From Argonema antarcticum A004/B2 (lineage in GTDB: Bacteria > Cyanobacteriota > Cyanobacteriia > Cyanobacteriales > Aerosakkonemataceae), in contig NZ_JAIQZN010000077.1 in the NCBI RefSeq assembly GCF_023333585.1, positions 1 to 33,329 of the forward strand: a stretch of DNA of 33,329 nt, read 5' to 3'. Shown one piece after another: positions 1 through 7,706 of this stretch. The first letter of the stretch is position 1; each line of letters opens with the position of its first letter. The position numbers were made by a program, and so were the translations under genes. The notes under the pieces were generated by a model. It was not told the origin of the DNA and did not search any database. It worked only from the letters and a program-made list of their open reading frames with translations.

Positions 1-77
1 CAAGGAGGACAAGGAGGACAAGGAGGACAAGGAGGACAAGGAGGACAAGGAGGACAAGGAGGACAAGGAGGACAAGG
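1..77. repeat. 9-bp tandem repeat array at left edge
   Basis: Eight perfect copies of CAAGGAGGA plus a partial ninth fill the left edge, so the true length is unknown. Each unit holds AAGGAGG, a Shine-Dalgarno-like string. The same nonamer family (GACAAGGRG) recurs at 551-595. Because the unit is three codons long, two plus-strand frames stay open through it, reading as Gln-Gly-Gly or Lys-Glu-Asp repeats. Confidence 0.95.
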
Positions 78-166
78 CCCAGAAGAAAAGCTTTTCGTTT
101 CAACCAACTACTTATGACCACACCCAGGAAAATGCGACCAATTCCAAAGGAGGTATAAGATCCCTG

Positions 167-445
167 ATGGCAGAAAGTAAAGGCGAAATCATCTCGCCCC
201 TACAGACTGTCGTTCATCAGCAAGAAACACCGACGCTCAACACCCAGCTTTGCGCTCAAGATCTGGCACTACTCCAGCAGCTAGCCAAGCCGCAACTCCC
301 TTCTATGCAAGAAAATTCATCGCATCTACTTTTTTGTGACCCCAGCTGGTTATCTGTGGAACGAATTTTGCGCCACTATACCCAATATCAGTTTGGTCGG
401 CAAATTCGCTCTGCTGCTTTGATGGATACCTTTTTTGCTGTTTGA
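167..445 (+). CDS. hypothetical protein, 92 aa (possibly C-terminal part of a longer ORF)
   Basis: I do not recognise this family. The ATG at 167 follows a full Shine-Dalgarno string, AAAGGAGGT (146-154), with a rather long spacing of about 12 bases. The protein is soluble-looking with no signal peptide or membrane segment, a Gln/Leu-rich middle, and a C-terminal stretch (about residues 57-92) rich in aromatic and basic residues. The frame has no stop from base 2 through the 9-bp repeat to 445, so the visible ORF could be the tail of a longer protein with a Lys-Glu-Asp repeat. The good ribosome site and the noncoding look of the second repeat copy favour the short form. It lies between two arrays of the same 9-mer and upstream of the MFS gene in the same direction. 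Confidence 0.45.
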   Translation: MAESKGEIISPLQTVVHQQETPTLNTQLCAQDLALLQQLAKPQLPSMQENSSHLLFCDPSWLSVERILRHYTQYQFGRQIRSAALMDTFFAV

Positions 446-550
446 GTCGATTTCCTCCTGAGTCATGATGCAATGGTTTGATTCTGATTTGGAAAACCCA
501 ATTTTGTTTCTTAACCCCCTACCTTTCACGGAGGTAACACCGGAACTTGG

Positions 551-595
551 GACAAGGGGGACAAGGGGGACAAGGGGGACAAGGGGGACAAGGAG
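551..595. repeat. second 9-bp tandem repeat array
   Basis: Four copies of GACAAGGGG and one of GACAAGGAG, the same nonamer family and orientation as at the left edge. It lies in the 272-base gap between the 92-aa ORF and the MFS gene. I see no convincing gene in this gap: a plus-strand ORF through the array is just the repeat translated as Gly-Thr-Arg. Confidence 0.93.
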
Positions 596-717
596 GACTC
601 TTTCTGCTAACAACTACATATCACCGCACCGGAAAGATTCTGACTCTACGCCGGTTCCCAATCATAAATTTTCTCTGACCCCAAATTCAGAATAACCTCA
701 CGGAGGAAACAGCATCG

Positions 718-2280
718 ATGCCAATTACAGTGAGCGATCTATCTTTAAACGCAAATAAGCGATCGATAAATAATGTTGACCTGGGCGAAACCTCTTTTAA
801 AGAAAAACCCTTTGTGAAGGATATAGTAGAATCCAACGACTTGTTGGCAGAAAACAACGGCTTCGTTCCACCAACCTCTAACGGTCTGCCTTCAACAGAA
901 TCTGAGGCCGAATCCGCTGTAAAAAGCCAGGATAATGAGGAAGTTTCTCATCAGGAAACCGTCGCCGAACTTGGCTTTGTCCCTGTTCTGAAAAACCGTA
1001 ACTTCTTGGCGCTCTGGAGCGGTCAAGTTTTTTCCCAACTGGCGGATAAAGTGTACTTAGTGCTGATGATTGCGCTGATTGCCAAACAATTTCACACAGA
1101 AAATCAGACGATTAGCGCTTGGGTATCGGCAATTATGATGGCCTTTACCATCCCTGCGGTGCTGTTTGGTTCTGTCGCAGGCGTATTTGTCGATCGCTGG
1201 CCGAAACGGACGGTGCTGGTAATCACAAATCTCCTGCGCGGTGGCTTAGTGATAGCTTTGCCATCGCTGCTGTGGATTTCTCACGGCTGGGGATCGCTGG
1301 GGGGGTTGCCTGCGGGATTCTGTCTGATGCTGGTAGTGACATTTTTGGTTTCCACCCTGACTCAGTTTTTTGCACCTGCGGAACAGGCAGCAATTCCTTT
1401 GGTGGTGGAACGTCGGCATTTGCTGTCGGCTAACTCGCTTTACACCACCACCATGATGGCATCGGTGATTATTGGCTTTGCGGTGGGGGAACCGCTGCTG
1501 GCTCTAGCAGACACGATCGCGGACAAGTTAGGTGCTGGAACGAACTTCGGCAGAGAATTGCTGGTGGGAGGCTCTTATGCGATCGCGGGTCTGATTCTGC
1601 TGCTGCTCAAAACAGGTGAAAAAACTAGCCCCACCGAACACGAACCTCCACATATTCTGGCAGACCTGCGCGACGGATTTTTGTATCTAAAACAACAGCG
1701 CCGTATCCGCGCCGCCTTGCTCCAACTCATAATTTTGTTTTCTGTATTTGCAGCTCTCTCAGTTCTCGCGGTAAGCCTAGCCGCAGGGATTCCAGAAATG
1801 AAACCCTCCCAGTTTGGCTTTTTGATGGCTGCTGGAGGCGTTGGCATGGGCATTGGTGCGGCAATTTTAGGTCACTGGGGTCAACGATTTTCCCATACCG
1901 GGCTCAGTCTCTACGGTTCTGCCGGAGTGGCAGCTTCGCTGATAGGTCTGTCCCTATTCACTGAGAATCTCTGGATTGTCCTGCTGCTGATAACGCTAAT
2001 GGGAGCCTTTGGCTCATTGGTGGCCGTACCGATGCAAACCACGATTCAAAAAGAAACGCCCCCCGAAATGCGGGGGAAGGTGTTTGGGCTTCAGAACAAT
2101 GCGATTAATATTGCCCTGACTTTGCCTTTGGTCTTAGCTGGGGTGGCCGAAACTTTCTTCGGCTTAAAGACTGTTTTTTTGGGTTTAGCAGCAGCTGCGA
2201 TCGCAGGAGGGCTATTTACCTGGTATATTTGCCGTACAAGCTCCCATACGTTAACAAAAGCTGACAAACCCACTTGCTAA
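718..2280 (+). CDS. MFS transporter (exporter-like), 520 aa
   Basis: This is a major facilitator superfamily protein, probably an inner-membrane exporter. Residues 1-85 are a polar N-terminal extension, unusually long for the family. A conserved entry segment (LKNRNFLALWSGQVFSQLAD, about 89-108) then leads into about twelve hydrophobic helices. The loop between helices 2 and 3 carries the typical GSVAGVFVDRWPKRTV motif. The mid-protein loop is short and charged (KTGEKTSPTEHEPPH), and the C-terminal half holds an ETPPEMRGKVFG loop. The whole resembles the MFS group that contains the EntS-type siderophore exporters; the substrate cannot be read from sequence. The start is supported by GGAGG at 702-706. 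A heptamer array separates it from the glycosyltransferase downstream, so an operon is possible but not shown. Confidence 0.88.
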   Translation: MPITVSDLSLNANKRSINNVDLGETSFKEKPFVKDIVESNDLLAENNGFVPPTSNGLPSTESEAESAVKSQDNEEVSHQETVAELGFVPVLKNRNFLALWSGQVFSQLADKVYLVLMIALIAKQFHTENQTISAWVSAIMMAFTIPAVLFGSVAGVFVDRWPKRTVLVITNLLRGGLVIALPSLLWISHGWGSLGGLPAGFCLMLVVTFLVSTLTQFFAPAEQAAIPLVVERRHLLSANSLYTTTMMASVIIGFAVGEPLLALADTIADKLGAGTNFGRELLVGGSYAIAGLILLLLKTGEKTSPTEHEPPHILADLRDGFLYLKQQRRIRAALLQLIILFSVFAALSVLAVSLAAGIPEMKPSQFGFLMAAGGVGMGIGAAILGHWGQRFSHTGLSLYGSAGVAASLIGLSLFTENLWIVLLLITLMGAFGSLVAVPMQTTIQKETPPEMRGKVFGLQNNAINIALTLPLVLAGVAETFFGLKTVFLGLAAAAIAGGLFTWYICRTSSHTLTKADKPTC

Positions 2281-2307
2281 TGGTTAATTGGGCTATTTCT
2301 CACTTGT

Positions 2308-2388
2308 CAATTGCCAATTGCCAATTGCCAATGACCAATGACCAATGACGCCATTAGCCTTTAGTCTTTAGCCTTTAGCCTTTAGCCC
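2308..2388. repeat. heptamer STRR arrays between MFS and glycosyltransferase genes
   Basis: Three heptamer blocks: CAATTGC x3 (2308-2328), CAATGAC x3 (2329-2349), then TTAGCCT/TTAGTCT x5 (2354-2388). The last block ends five bases before the glycosyltransferase ATG at 2393, so the leader of that gene is made of repeat and has no purine-rich ribosome site. Confidence 0.9.
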
Positions 2389-2392
2389 ATAA

Positions 2393-3541
2393 ATGCTGCA
2401 CATCGCTTGGCTTGGAAAAAAATCACCCTTTTGCGGCAATGTCACCTATAGTCGGGAAATTACCAACGCTTTGCTAGACGGGGGACACCAGGTTAGCTTC
2501 CTCCATTTTGCACAAGATTCCGACCCTGAGAATTGGCCAGAGTGTGCGGAAGTTTCCCTGCCTTTTCTTTACAAATCGCAGGTTTACACGATTCCCACAC
2601 CGAAATCCAGCAAAGTCTTGATGGAGTCTTTACGGAATCTCAAACCGGATCTAATTCATGCCTCTCTGACACTATCGCCACTGGACTTCCTACTTCCGGA
2701 AATTTGCGAACAGCTAAATTTGCCTCTGATAGCAACGTTCCACACTCCCTATGCCCGCAAGGGAGCAAAAATTAAATCGGGAACGCAATTTCTGGCTTAT
2801 CAGCTCTACTCTCCTTTTCTGGCTAACTACGATCGAGTGATCGTCTTTTCCGAAATTCAGCGGGAGTTACTGGTTAAAATGGGCGTACCGACAACCAAGG
2901 TAGCCGTAATACCCAACGGCGTAGATGTTCAGAAGTATTCGCCTGGGCCTTCTAACCTGAAGTCAGAATTTAACGCTAAACGCATCTTCGTTTACCAAGG
3001 TCGAATTGCCCCGGAAAAAAATGTAGAAGCCTTATTAAGGGCTTGGCAATTATCGAAAATGGGGCCCGATTGCAAGTTGCTGATTGTCGGCGATGGCCCT
3101 TTGCGGCCTTCTTTAGAGCCTTTTTACGATTCTGAGTATGGCATCGTCTGGATGGGATTCCTGGCGGATGAACAACGACGGATCGAAATTCTCCGAGGAG
3201 CCGATGTTTTTATACTACCTTCTTTGGCCGAAGGACTCTCTCTGTCTCTTCTGGAAGCGATGGCTTGTGGAGTAGCTTGTGTGGCTACAGATGTAGGGGC
3301 GGATGGTGAGGTTTTAGAAGGAGGATGCGGTGTAGTTGTCAATCCTCAGCGAGTGAAGACGGAGTTGCAAACTCTGTTACCTTTATTACGAGATCACCCT
3401 GACTTTACCGTTCGCTTGGGGCTTCATGCAAGAGCGAGAGTTCTAGAGCGCTATACCCTTAATAACAATATCGCTCAGTTGGAAAAACTCTATGAGCAGG
3501 TGTTGCAACAGCGGCGATTTACGTATAGCCGCCGCGCTTAA
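2393..3541 (+). CDS. GT4-family glycosyltransferase (candidate digalactosyldiacylglycerol synthase), 382 aa
   Basis: A GT-B fold retaining glycosyltransferase of family GT4. The N-terminal domain begins with HIAWLGKKSPFCGNVTYSRE and ends near PNGVDVQKYSPG (174-185). The nucleotide-sugar domain starts at GRIAPEKNVEALLRAW (203-218) and carries the family's E-x7-E motif, E280 to E288 (EGLSLSLLE), followed by CGVACVATDVGADGEVLEGG. There is no signal peptide or transmembrane helix; such enzymes act at the cytoplasmic membrane face. From memory, the GKKSPFCGNVTY start resembles cyanobacterial DgdA (the Synechocystis slr1508 type), which would make it the galactolipid synthase of thylakoids. I could not check this, so no symbol is given. 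The leader is pure heptamer repeat, so translation may not depend on a Shine-Dalgarno sequence. Confidence 0.85.
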   Translation: MLHIAWLGKKSPFCGNVTYSREITNALLDGGHQVSFLHFAQDSDPENWPECAEVSLPFLYKSQVYTIPTPKSSKVLMESLRNLKPDLIHASLTLSPLDFLLPEICEQLNLPLIATFHTPYARKGAKIKSGTQFLAYQLYSPFLANYDRVIVFSEIQRELLVKMGVPTTKVAVIPNGVDVQKYSPGPSNLKSEFNAKRIFVYQGRIAPEKNVEALLRAWQLSKMGPDCKLLIVGDGPLRPSLEPFYDSEYGIVWMGFLADEQRRIEILRGADVFILPSLAEGLSLSLLEAMACGVACVATDVGADGEVLEGGCGVVVNPQRVKTELQTLLPLLRDHPDFTVRLGLHARARVLERYTLNNNIAQLEKLYEQVLQQRRFTYSRRA

Positions 3542-3583
3542 TTAGAAGCAATGCTACTCAGGGTAAGACTGTTTTTAGCGATC

Positions 3584-3622
3584 GCTTCATTTATCTTGAC
3601 CTATCCTGAAGATAAATGAAGC
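3584..3622. terminator. perfect 14-bp stem hairpin after glycosyltransferase gene
   Basis: Arms at 3584-3597 and 3609-3622 are perfect complements around an 11-base loop. The stem lies 43 bases past the glycosyltransferase stop. No T-run follows on the plus strand, so it may be a 3'-end stabiliser rather than a classical intrinsic terminator. The left arm overlaps a HIP1 site. Confidence 0.5.
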
Positions 3623-3660
3623 CAATGCGCTTAACTTACTTAGTTACCAATATCATTAGA

Positions 3661-3706
3661 TATAGCAACCGATGAGTTGGTTAGGACATTCTCAATTCCA
3701 CCAAAC
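3661..3706 (-). repeat. dispersed hairpin repeat, diverged copy
   Basis: Starts TATAGCAACC and runs through GGACATTCTCAATTCCACCAAAC, written here in pieces: TATAGCAACC, GGTTAGGACATTC, AATTCCACCAAAC. It matches the reverse complement of the copy at 10468-10576. The core stem is altered (AACCGA/TTGGTT instead of AACCGCC/GGCGGTT) but still pairs, with one G-T pair. It lies in a 321-base convergent gap that otherwise holds only the hairpin upstream and the heptamers downstream. Confidence 0.7.
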
Positions 3707-3823
3707 GTTGGCGGATTCTAGACGCTTGTGACCCTAGCAATCTTAGCCTAAGAGTGCAGGATGGCGGAAATAACTCACCACTAAAAATTGCCAATGATGG
3801 ATCTGGAAATCTTGATTTTTACC

Positions 3824-3850
3824 ACTGACAACTGACAACTGACAACTGAC
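3824..3850. repeat. heptamer STRR array (ACTGACA)
   Basis: Four copies of ACTGACA, the last ending in C, just beyond the stop of the metalloprotease gene. The unit is the reverse complement of the array at 22821-22890. Confidence 0.9.
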
Positions 3851-3862
3851 CGCTTGCACTAG

Positions 3863-4612
3863 CTATAATTCCCATCCCAAGCGGGTTGGCTGTTCGTATA
3901 TTCGTTTCAGGGTATTAATATCTCTGGGGGAAATCGGGGGTGAATTGCGAACTTGAGAGAAGTATAAAGCATCTGTTTCTTTGGGGCTGTGACCCCAGAT
4001 ACCGAGTGCGTGACCGAGTTCGTGACGGGCGCTAGGAAGGGTATAAATAGGTGCCTGGTTGGGACTTATCTGGATATTAAATCGGTGGGATAAAACAGTC
4101 GGGGCGTCTAGAGATTTGCGGATATAAAACTCGTAGCTGGTTTCGGCGGAACGAACGCGAGGCAGTTGCAATTGTCCTGTGCTAGGGTCTAAGGATGGAC
4201 GTAGGGGAGGACGCGATCGCAAAATTGTGATCTCGGCATCATCTGGCTGGTTCACCACCTCTAGAGGCAAGTAAACGCTCCATTCCTGCACTGCCTGTAA
4301 AACCGCCTCTACCCATTTTTTCGAGCTAGAGGAGTTATTGGCAGGCGATTCTTCTCCCATGAAGATATATACTTTAATCGGGAATTTAGACCAGACCAAA
4401 TAACCTACTTCTGTCGGCTTTACCTCAGAAAAATAATCACCGCTGTTTGCGGTATCTTGCCACTGGGCTAGTCCCGGCGGCAATGGATGGGCTTGCAGGG
4501 GCGGTAGATTTGCTGCTGATAGAGGTATTCCCCTCCATTGACCGACAGCCAGGACTAGGATGGCTGTAAAGATAGCTAATGCTCTAGGCCCCTTGCGCTG
4601 CAAATTAGTCAT
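3863..4612 (-). CDS. secreted matrixin-like zinc metalloprotease, 249 aa
   Basis: A small exported zinc peptidase. Residues 1-33 look like a signal peptide (basic MTNLQRKGPRA, then a hydrophobic stretch). The zinc site is HELGHALGIWGH near residues 197-208, which fits HExxHxxGxxH of the metzincin/matrixin group with three His ligands and the catalytic Glu. The Met-turn is not obvious: the sequence after the zinc site runs SPKETDALYFSQVR. At 249 residues it holds little more than one catalytic domain. The substrate is unknown. The start is odd: ATGACTA is itself the first unit of the heptamer array at 4604-4652, so the first codons come from the repeat, and the leader has no ribosome site. It is transcribed away from the glycosyltransferase and is separated from secG by repeats. 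Confidence 0.8.
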   Translation of the reverse strand: MTNLQRKGPRALAIFTAILVLAVGQWRGIPLSAANLPPLQAHPLPPGLAQWQDTANSGDYFSEVKPTEVGYLVWSKFPIKVYIFMGEESPANNSSSSKKWVEAVLQAVQEWSVYLPLEVVNQPDDAEITILRSRPPLRPSLDPSTGQLQLPRVRSAETSYEFYIRKSLDAPTVLSHRFNIQISPNQAPIYTLPSARHELGHALGIWGHSPKETDALYFSQVRNSPPISPRDINTLKRIYEQPTRLGWEL

Positions 4613-4652
4613 TAGTCATTAGTCATTAGTCATTAGTCATTAGTCATTAGTC
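4604..4652. repeat. heptamer STRR array (ATTAGTC x7) overlapping a start codon
   Basis: Seven perfect copies of ATTAGTC. Read on the minus strand the array is (GACTAAT)n and gives the metalloprotease ATG at 4612-4610, so it forms that gene's 5' leader and first three codons. Confidence 0.95.
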
Positions 4653-4680
4653 ATGGGGAATGACGATAAAAAAGACGATC

Positions 4681-4703
4681 CCCAATGCCCAATGCCCAAT
4701 GCC
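4681..4703. repeat. heptamer STRR array (CCCAATG x3)
   Basis: Three copies of CCCAATG plus CCC, ending seven bases from the secG stop codon on the minus strand. Confidence 0.85.
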
Positions 4704-4710
4704 CTATACA

Positions 4711-4944
4711 CTATTGCGGTAACAAATTGGCGCTCAAAACCACAGTTAAACCCATAAAAATCACCGTAAGTGCCCAGGTAACCCGGTTTAGGGTTATTTC
4801 GGCACTTTTGGTGCTGCTAAACAACTGCGCTTGGCCGCCAATAGCCCCAATTCCATCTCCTTTGGGACTGTGCAGCAGCACTAAAATAATTAGACCTAAA
4901 GCAGACAAGGACCAGATAACTTCTACGACTTTGACAATGGTCAT
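4711..4944 (-). CDS. secG: SecG, preprotein translocase subunit, 77 aa
   Basis: SecG is the small membrane subunit that assists the SecYEG channel. The protein has two hydrophobic segments (about residues 4-24 and 53-73) joined by the conserved loop HSPKGDGIGAIGGQAQLFSSTKSAE, which carries the Gly-rich and FSSTKSAE signatures of cyanobacterial and chloroplast-type SecG. The length is normal for the family. It sits 417 bases downstream of gpmI on the same strand, a common cyanobacterial arrangement; the gpmI terminator in between argues for a separate promoter. The leader directly upstream of the ATG carries a heptamer array. Confidence 0.93.
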   Translation of the reverse strand: MTIVKVVEVIWSLSALGLIILVLLHSPKGDGIGAIGGQAQLFSSTKSAEITLNRVTWALTVIFMGLTVVLSANLLPQ

Positions 4945-4949
4945 TTCAA

Positions 4950-4977
4950 TTTTGGATTTTAGATTTTAGATTTTGGA
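4950..4977. repeat. heptamer STRR array (TTTTAGA/TTTTGGA) in secG leader
   Basis: TTTTGGA, TTTTAGA, TTTTAGA, TTTTGGA in tandem, starting six bases upstream of the secG start codon (minus strand). Confidence 0.88.
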
Positions 4978-5314
4978 TTGGAGATTGGCGATCTGGAATT
5001 GGATATTCTCTCTTGCTTCCAGTTTCCAATCCCCATTACCGCTTCTAAAAACCTACAGAAATCTGTGAGTCAAACTCAGCGGTTTATGTTTAGCCTAGAT
5101 CAAGTGCTATAAGCTTCCTGACTGTTCAGGTTGGCCTGATCTTCCCAGTTAGAGACTGCTAAAATTAGCAGAGGACTTGAAATATTTGGTTTTTTGATGA
5201 TTAGTTTGTGCCAAGTGTTGCTATGGTTTTCACACCAAGTAAGCTTTAGCAACCCGCACCAATCAAGCGTTTCTCTAGCTTATCATGATTGCCGCGATCG
5301 ACAGTCAAAACTTG

Positions 5315-5340
5315 AAAAATCTAGAATTATCTAGATTTTT
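5315..5340 (-). terminator. gpmI terminator hairpin
   Basis: Perfect 11-bp inverted repeat, AAAAATCTAGA / TCTAGATTTTT around ATTA, starting 22 bases beyond the gpmI stop. The stem itself ends in a T-run on either strand, so it could work both ways. Confidence 0.65.
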
Positions 5341-5361
5341 AGGCTACTGCTTTAAACCCAA

Positions 5362-6960
5362 TTATAGGGAAAGTCGAACGGGTGTCCGATTGGCTTTAAC
5401 TTGATATTCAGAGGGTGCCAAGATGGAAACGCCCGTCATCTCAGGTGGCTGAGGCAGCCTTAAAATTTCCAGGATGGTGGGAGCAACATCTGCTAGACGG
5501 CCATCGCTTCGCAGGCTTACTTCCGTACCGTATCCGGGGATTTTCAGACCTTCTCCTTCAACTAGGATAAAGGGAACTGGGTTAGTTGTGTGAGCCGTCC
5601 AGGGGTTTCCTTGCTCATCCCACATACATTCGGCGTTACCGTGGTCGGCGATGATAATTGCAGTTCCTCCAGCCTTGTTAATGCTCTGTATTAGGCGTCC
5701 CAAACATCGGTCTACGGCTTCAAGTGCTGTAATAGTGGCTTCCATTTTGCCCGTGTGTCCCACCATGTCTGGGTTGGCGTAGTTGATTACGACTAGGGAG
5801 TAAATGTGTTTTTCGATCGCTCTTACTGCCACATTTGTGACTTCCTCTGCCGACATTATCGGTTCTGTATCGTATGTTGCCACCATCGGACTCTGCACCA
5901 ATTCCCGGTCTTCGCCTTCAAACGGTTCTTCAAGACCGCCGTTGAAAAAGTAGGTGACGTGAGCGTATTTTTCGGTTTCAGCGGTGCGGAACTGTTTTAG
6001 TTTGCGATCGGAAATCACCTGTCCCAGCAGATTGCTGAGGTTCTGCGGCTCGAAAGCTACTAATACGGGCAAGTCTGACTCGTACTGGGTAAAGGTAACA
6101 AAACTGAGGGGGCTAATTTGCTCTCTTTCAAAGCCGTTAAATGCGGGACTGACTAAGGCGCTACAGAGTTCTCTGGCCCGATCGGGCCGGAAGTTAAAGA
6201 AGATGACGCCATCACCAGATTCCACGGCTCCAGGGGCAATCCTGGTGGGGATGACGAATTCATCGTTTACGTCTTCCGCGTAGGAGGCCAGCAATACTTC
6301 GAGAGCAGAACGATCGTCTCCCGAACCATCTTGGGTCATTACATCGTAGGCTTTTTTAACTCTGTCCCAGCGGCGGTCTCTATCCATCGCGTAGTAGCGA
6401 CCGCTGATGGTGACAATGCGTCCAACACCAATTTTGTCTATGTAGTCTTGAATTTTTTGGATTGCTTCAATGCCTTCTTTTGGGCTGGTATCCCGACCAT
6501 CGGTGATGGCATGAATGCAAACGTCGGCAATTTCTTGTGCTTTGGCTAGATCTAGCAATCCTAGCAGATGATTTAAATGGGAATGCACGCCACCTTCGGA
6601 ACACAATCCCATCAGATGCAGCTTGCTACCGCTGCTTTTCACTTCTTGGCAAACTTTGACTAACGCTGGGTTGGACAGTAAGGTGCCATCTTCTACGGCA
6701 TCAGAGATGCGAACCAATTCTTGCGGTACGACCCGCCCAGCCCCGATATTGAGGTGGCCTACTTCGGAGTTGCCCATTTGGCCTTCTGGCAACCCCACTG
6801 CTTTGCCAGACGTGCGAAGCAGGGTGTGGGGATAGGCTGCCCAGAGGCTATCCATGATGGGTGTGTTAGCAGCGGCAATGGCGTTACCGTCGGTTTCTTC
6901 ACGGTAACCCCAGCCATCTAGGATTATTAGCACCACTGGAGAGACAGGCGCTTGGGCCAT
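5362..6960 (-). CDS. gpmI: 2,3-bisphosphoglycerate-independent phosphoglycerate mutase, 532 aa
   Basis: Interconverts 3- and 2-phosphoglycerate in glycolysis and links the Calvin cycle to lower glycolysis; two Mn ions and a phosphoserine are used in this alkaline-phosphatase-superfamily family. The metal-binding DGWG is at 15-18 and the catalytic serine is S65 in GQMGNSEVGHLNIGAG. Other family blocks are HAITDGRDTSPKEG, GRYYAMDRDRRW, FFNFRPDRARE, NYANPDMVGHTG and IIADHGNAECMWDE. The length (532) is normal for cyanobacteria. The ATG at 6960 starts the conserved N-terminus (MAQAPVSPVVLIILDGWG). It is monocistronic by context: a hairpin follows and a 746-base divergent region precedes it. Confidence 0.97.
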   Translation of the reverse strand: MAQAPVSPVVLIILDGWGYREETDGNAIAAANTPIMDSLWAAYPHTLLRTSGKAVGLPEGQMGNSEVGHLNIGAGRVVPQELVRISDAVEDGTLLSNPALVKVCQEVKSSGSKLHLMGLCSEGGVHSHLNHLLGLLDLAKAQEIADVCIHAITDGRDTSPKEGIEAIQKIQDYIDKIGVGRIVTISGRYYAMDRDRRWDRVKKAYDVMTQDGSGDDRSALEVLLASYAEDVNDEFVIPTRIAPGAVESGDGVIFFNFRPDRARELCSALVSPAFNGFEREQISPLSFVTFTQYESDLPVLVAFEPQNLSNLLGQVISDRKLKQFRTAETEKYAHVTYFFNGGLEEPFEGEDRELVQSPMVATYDTEPIMSAEEVTNVAVRAIEKHIYSLVVINYANPDMVGHTGKMEATITALEAVDRCLGRLIQSINKAGGTAIIIADHGNAECMWDEQGNPWTAHTTNPVPFILVEGEGLKIPGYGTEVSLRSDGRLADVAPTILEILRLPQPPEMTGVSILAPSEYQVKANRTPVRLSL

Positions 6961-7328
6961 ACACGATCGCTCTTTGTGTCAGATATTCATCCGAAATCAT
7001 ATCACCGACTTATGAATAGAGGACTGTGCTTTAGTTGGAATTTTGCAAGTTTGGCATCTGTGGGCGATCGGTTGATAATAGGTTAACAATGCCCTGTTTT
7101 AAATACTTTTAGACCTGTTGCCTTTGATCCCCGATTGCTATATACCTTCTGAAATAGTAAATATAGAGTTTTCTTAACTCTGCTTTACATTTATTTATTT
7201 TTCTTAGCTTGGCGTTTTCTCGTTGCTCTTACCAGCGCTGGGGCATAAATCGGCAATGCTACAGCGATCGCAGGCCGGTTTTTTGGCGTTGCAAACCGAT
7301 CGTCAGTGAAATGTCAGGAAAACAAAAC

Positions 7329-7355
7329 AATTTCCCCACTCAGAGTGGGGAAATT
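7329..7355 (+). terminator. orphan terminator-like hairpin
   Basis: Perfect 12-bp stem (AATTTCCCCACT / AGTGGGGAAATT) with a CAG loop, running into TTTTG on the plus strand. It is the best intrinsic-terminator shape in the window, yet the nearest genes both point away from it, so it may end a small RNA transcribed rightward from somewhere in 7000-7320. Confidence 0.6.
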
Positions 7356-7618
7356 TTGTCGATCTCGGTTTGTTTGCTCAATCCCAGGCTGAGGCAATTC
7401 TAGCTTACATCTGCCAATGGAATGAGTTTTCGCAGAGGATCGGTAATTACGCAGAAAAAAAAAGCCGCCTATAACAGCCAAATTCCATTAGTTTTGGCTA
7501 GCACTTTATCAAACCTTTACATTGGTGGCGATAATAAGCCGATTAATTAAAGATTGTGTGAAGTTTTACTTTGAGAAAAGACGTAGCGGTACGAGGTTCT
7601 TACTATGGCAGATATACG

Positions 7619-7646
7619 TAGAAATACAGGCATTTGCGTATTTCTA
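7619..7646. promoter_or_regulatory. 9-bp inverted repeat upstream of PEP-CTERM gene
   Basis: TAGAAATAC (7619-7627) and GTATTTCTA (7638-7646) are perfect complements around a 10-base spacer, 60 bases upstream of the ATG at 7707. It could be an operator or a leader hairpin; I cannot name a cognate regulator. Confidence 0.4.
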
Positions 7647-7706
7647 AGTAAATTGTCTGCATTCAGCTTACAAAATTAGAAAAAACTATTGGTGGGAAGA
7701 TTTGCA

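Larger units (their letters stand above)
4945..5361. other. secG-gpmI intergenic region
   Basis: No gene seen. It holds the secG leader heptamers, a small palindrome CTGCTAAAATTAGCAG (5156-5171) and the gpmI terminator hairpin at 5315-5340. The secG promoter should lie here, but I cannot pick it out with confidence. Confidence 0.6.
6961..7706. other. long divergent intergenic region between gpmI and the PEP-CTERM gene
   Basis: No protein gene is convincing here. The region is AT-rich with one HIP1 site near 7263, a strong terminator-like hairpin at 7329-7355 with no gene in front of it, an A-run with a GCCGCC motif near 7455, and an inverted repeat at 7619-7646 close to the downstream start codon. 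It must hold the promoters of both flanking genes, and the hairpin leaves room for a small RNA. Confidence 0.6.

Noticed and set aside
465-695. Plus-strand ORF of 76 codons through the second 9-bp array
   Set aside because: Its middle is only the repeat read as Gly-Thr-Arg; no ribosome site and no family signal.
7209-7403. 64-codon plus-strand ORF in the gpmI upstream region
   Set aside because: It runs straight through the hairpin at 7329-7355 and looks like chance; a small RNA is a better reading.
7591-7605. NtcA-like site (GTA...TAC) upstream of the PEP-CTERM gene
   Set aside because: The gap between GTA and TAC is nine bases, not eight, so it fails the consensus.
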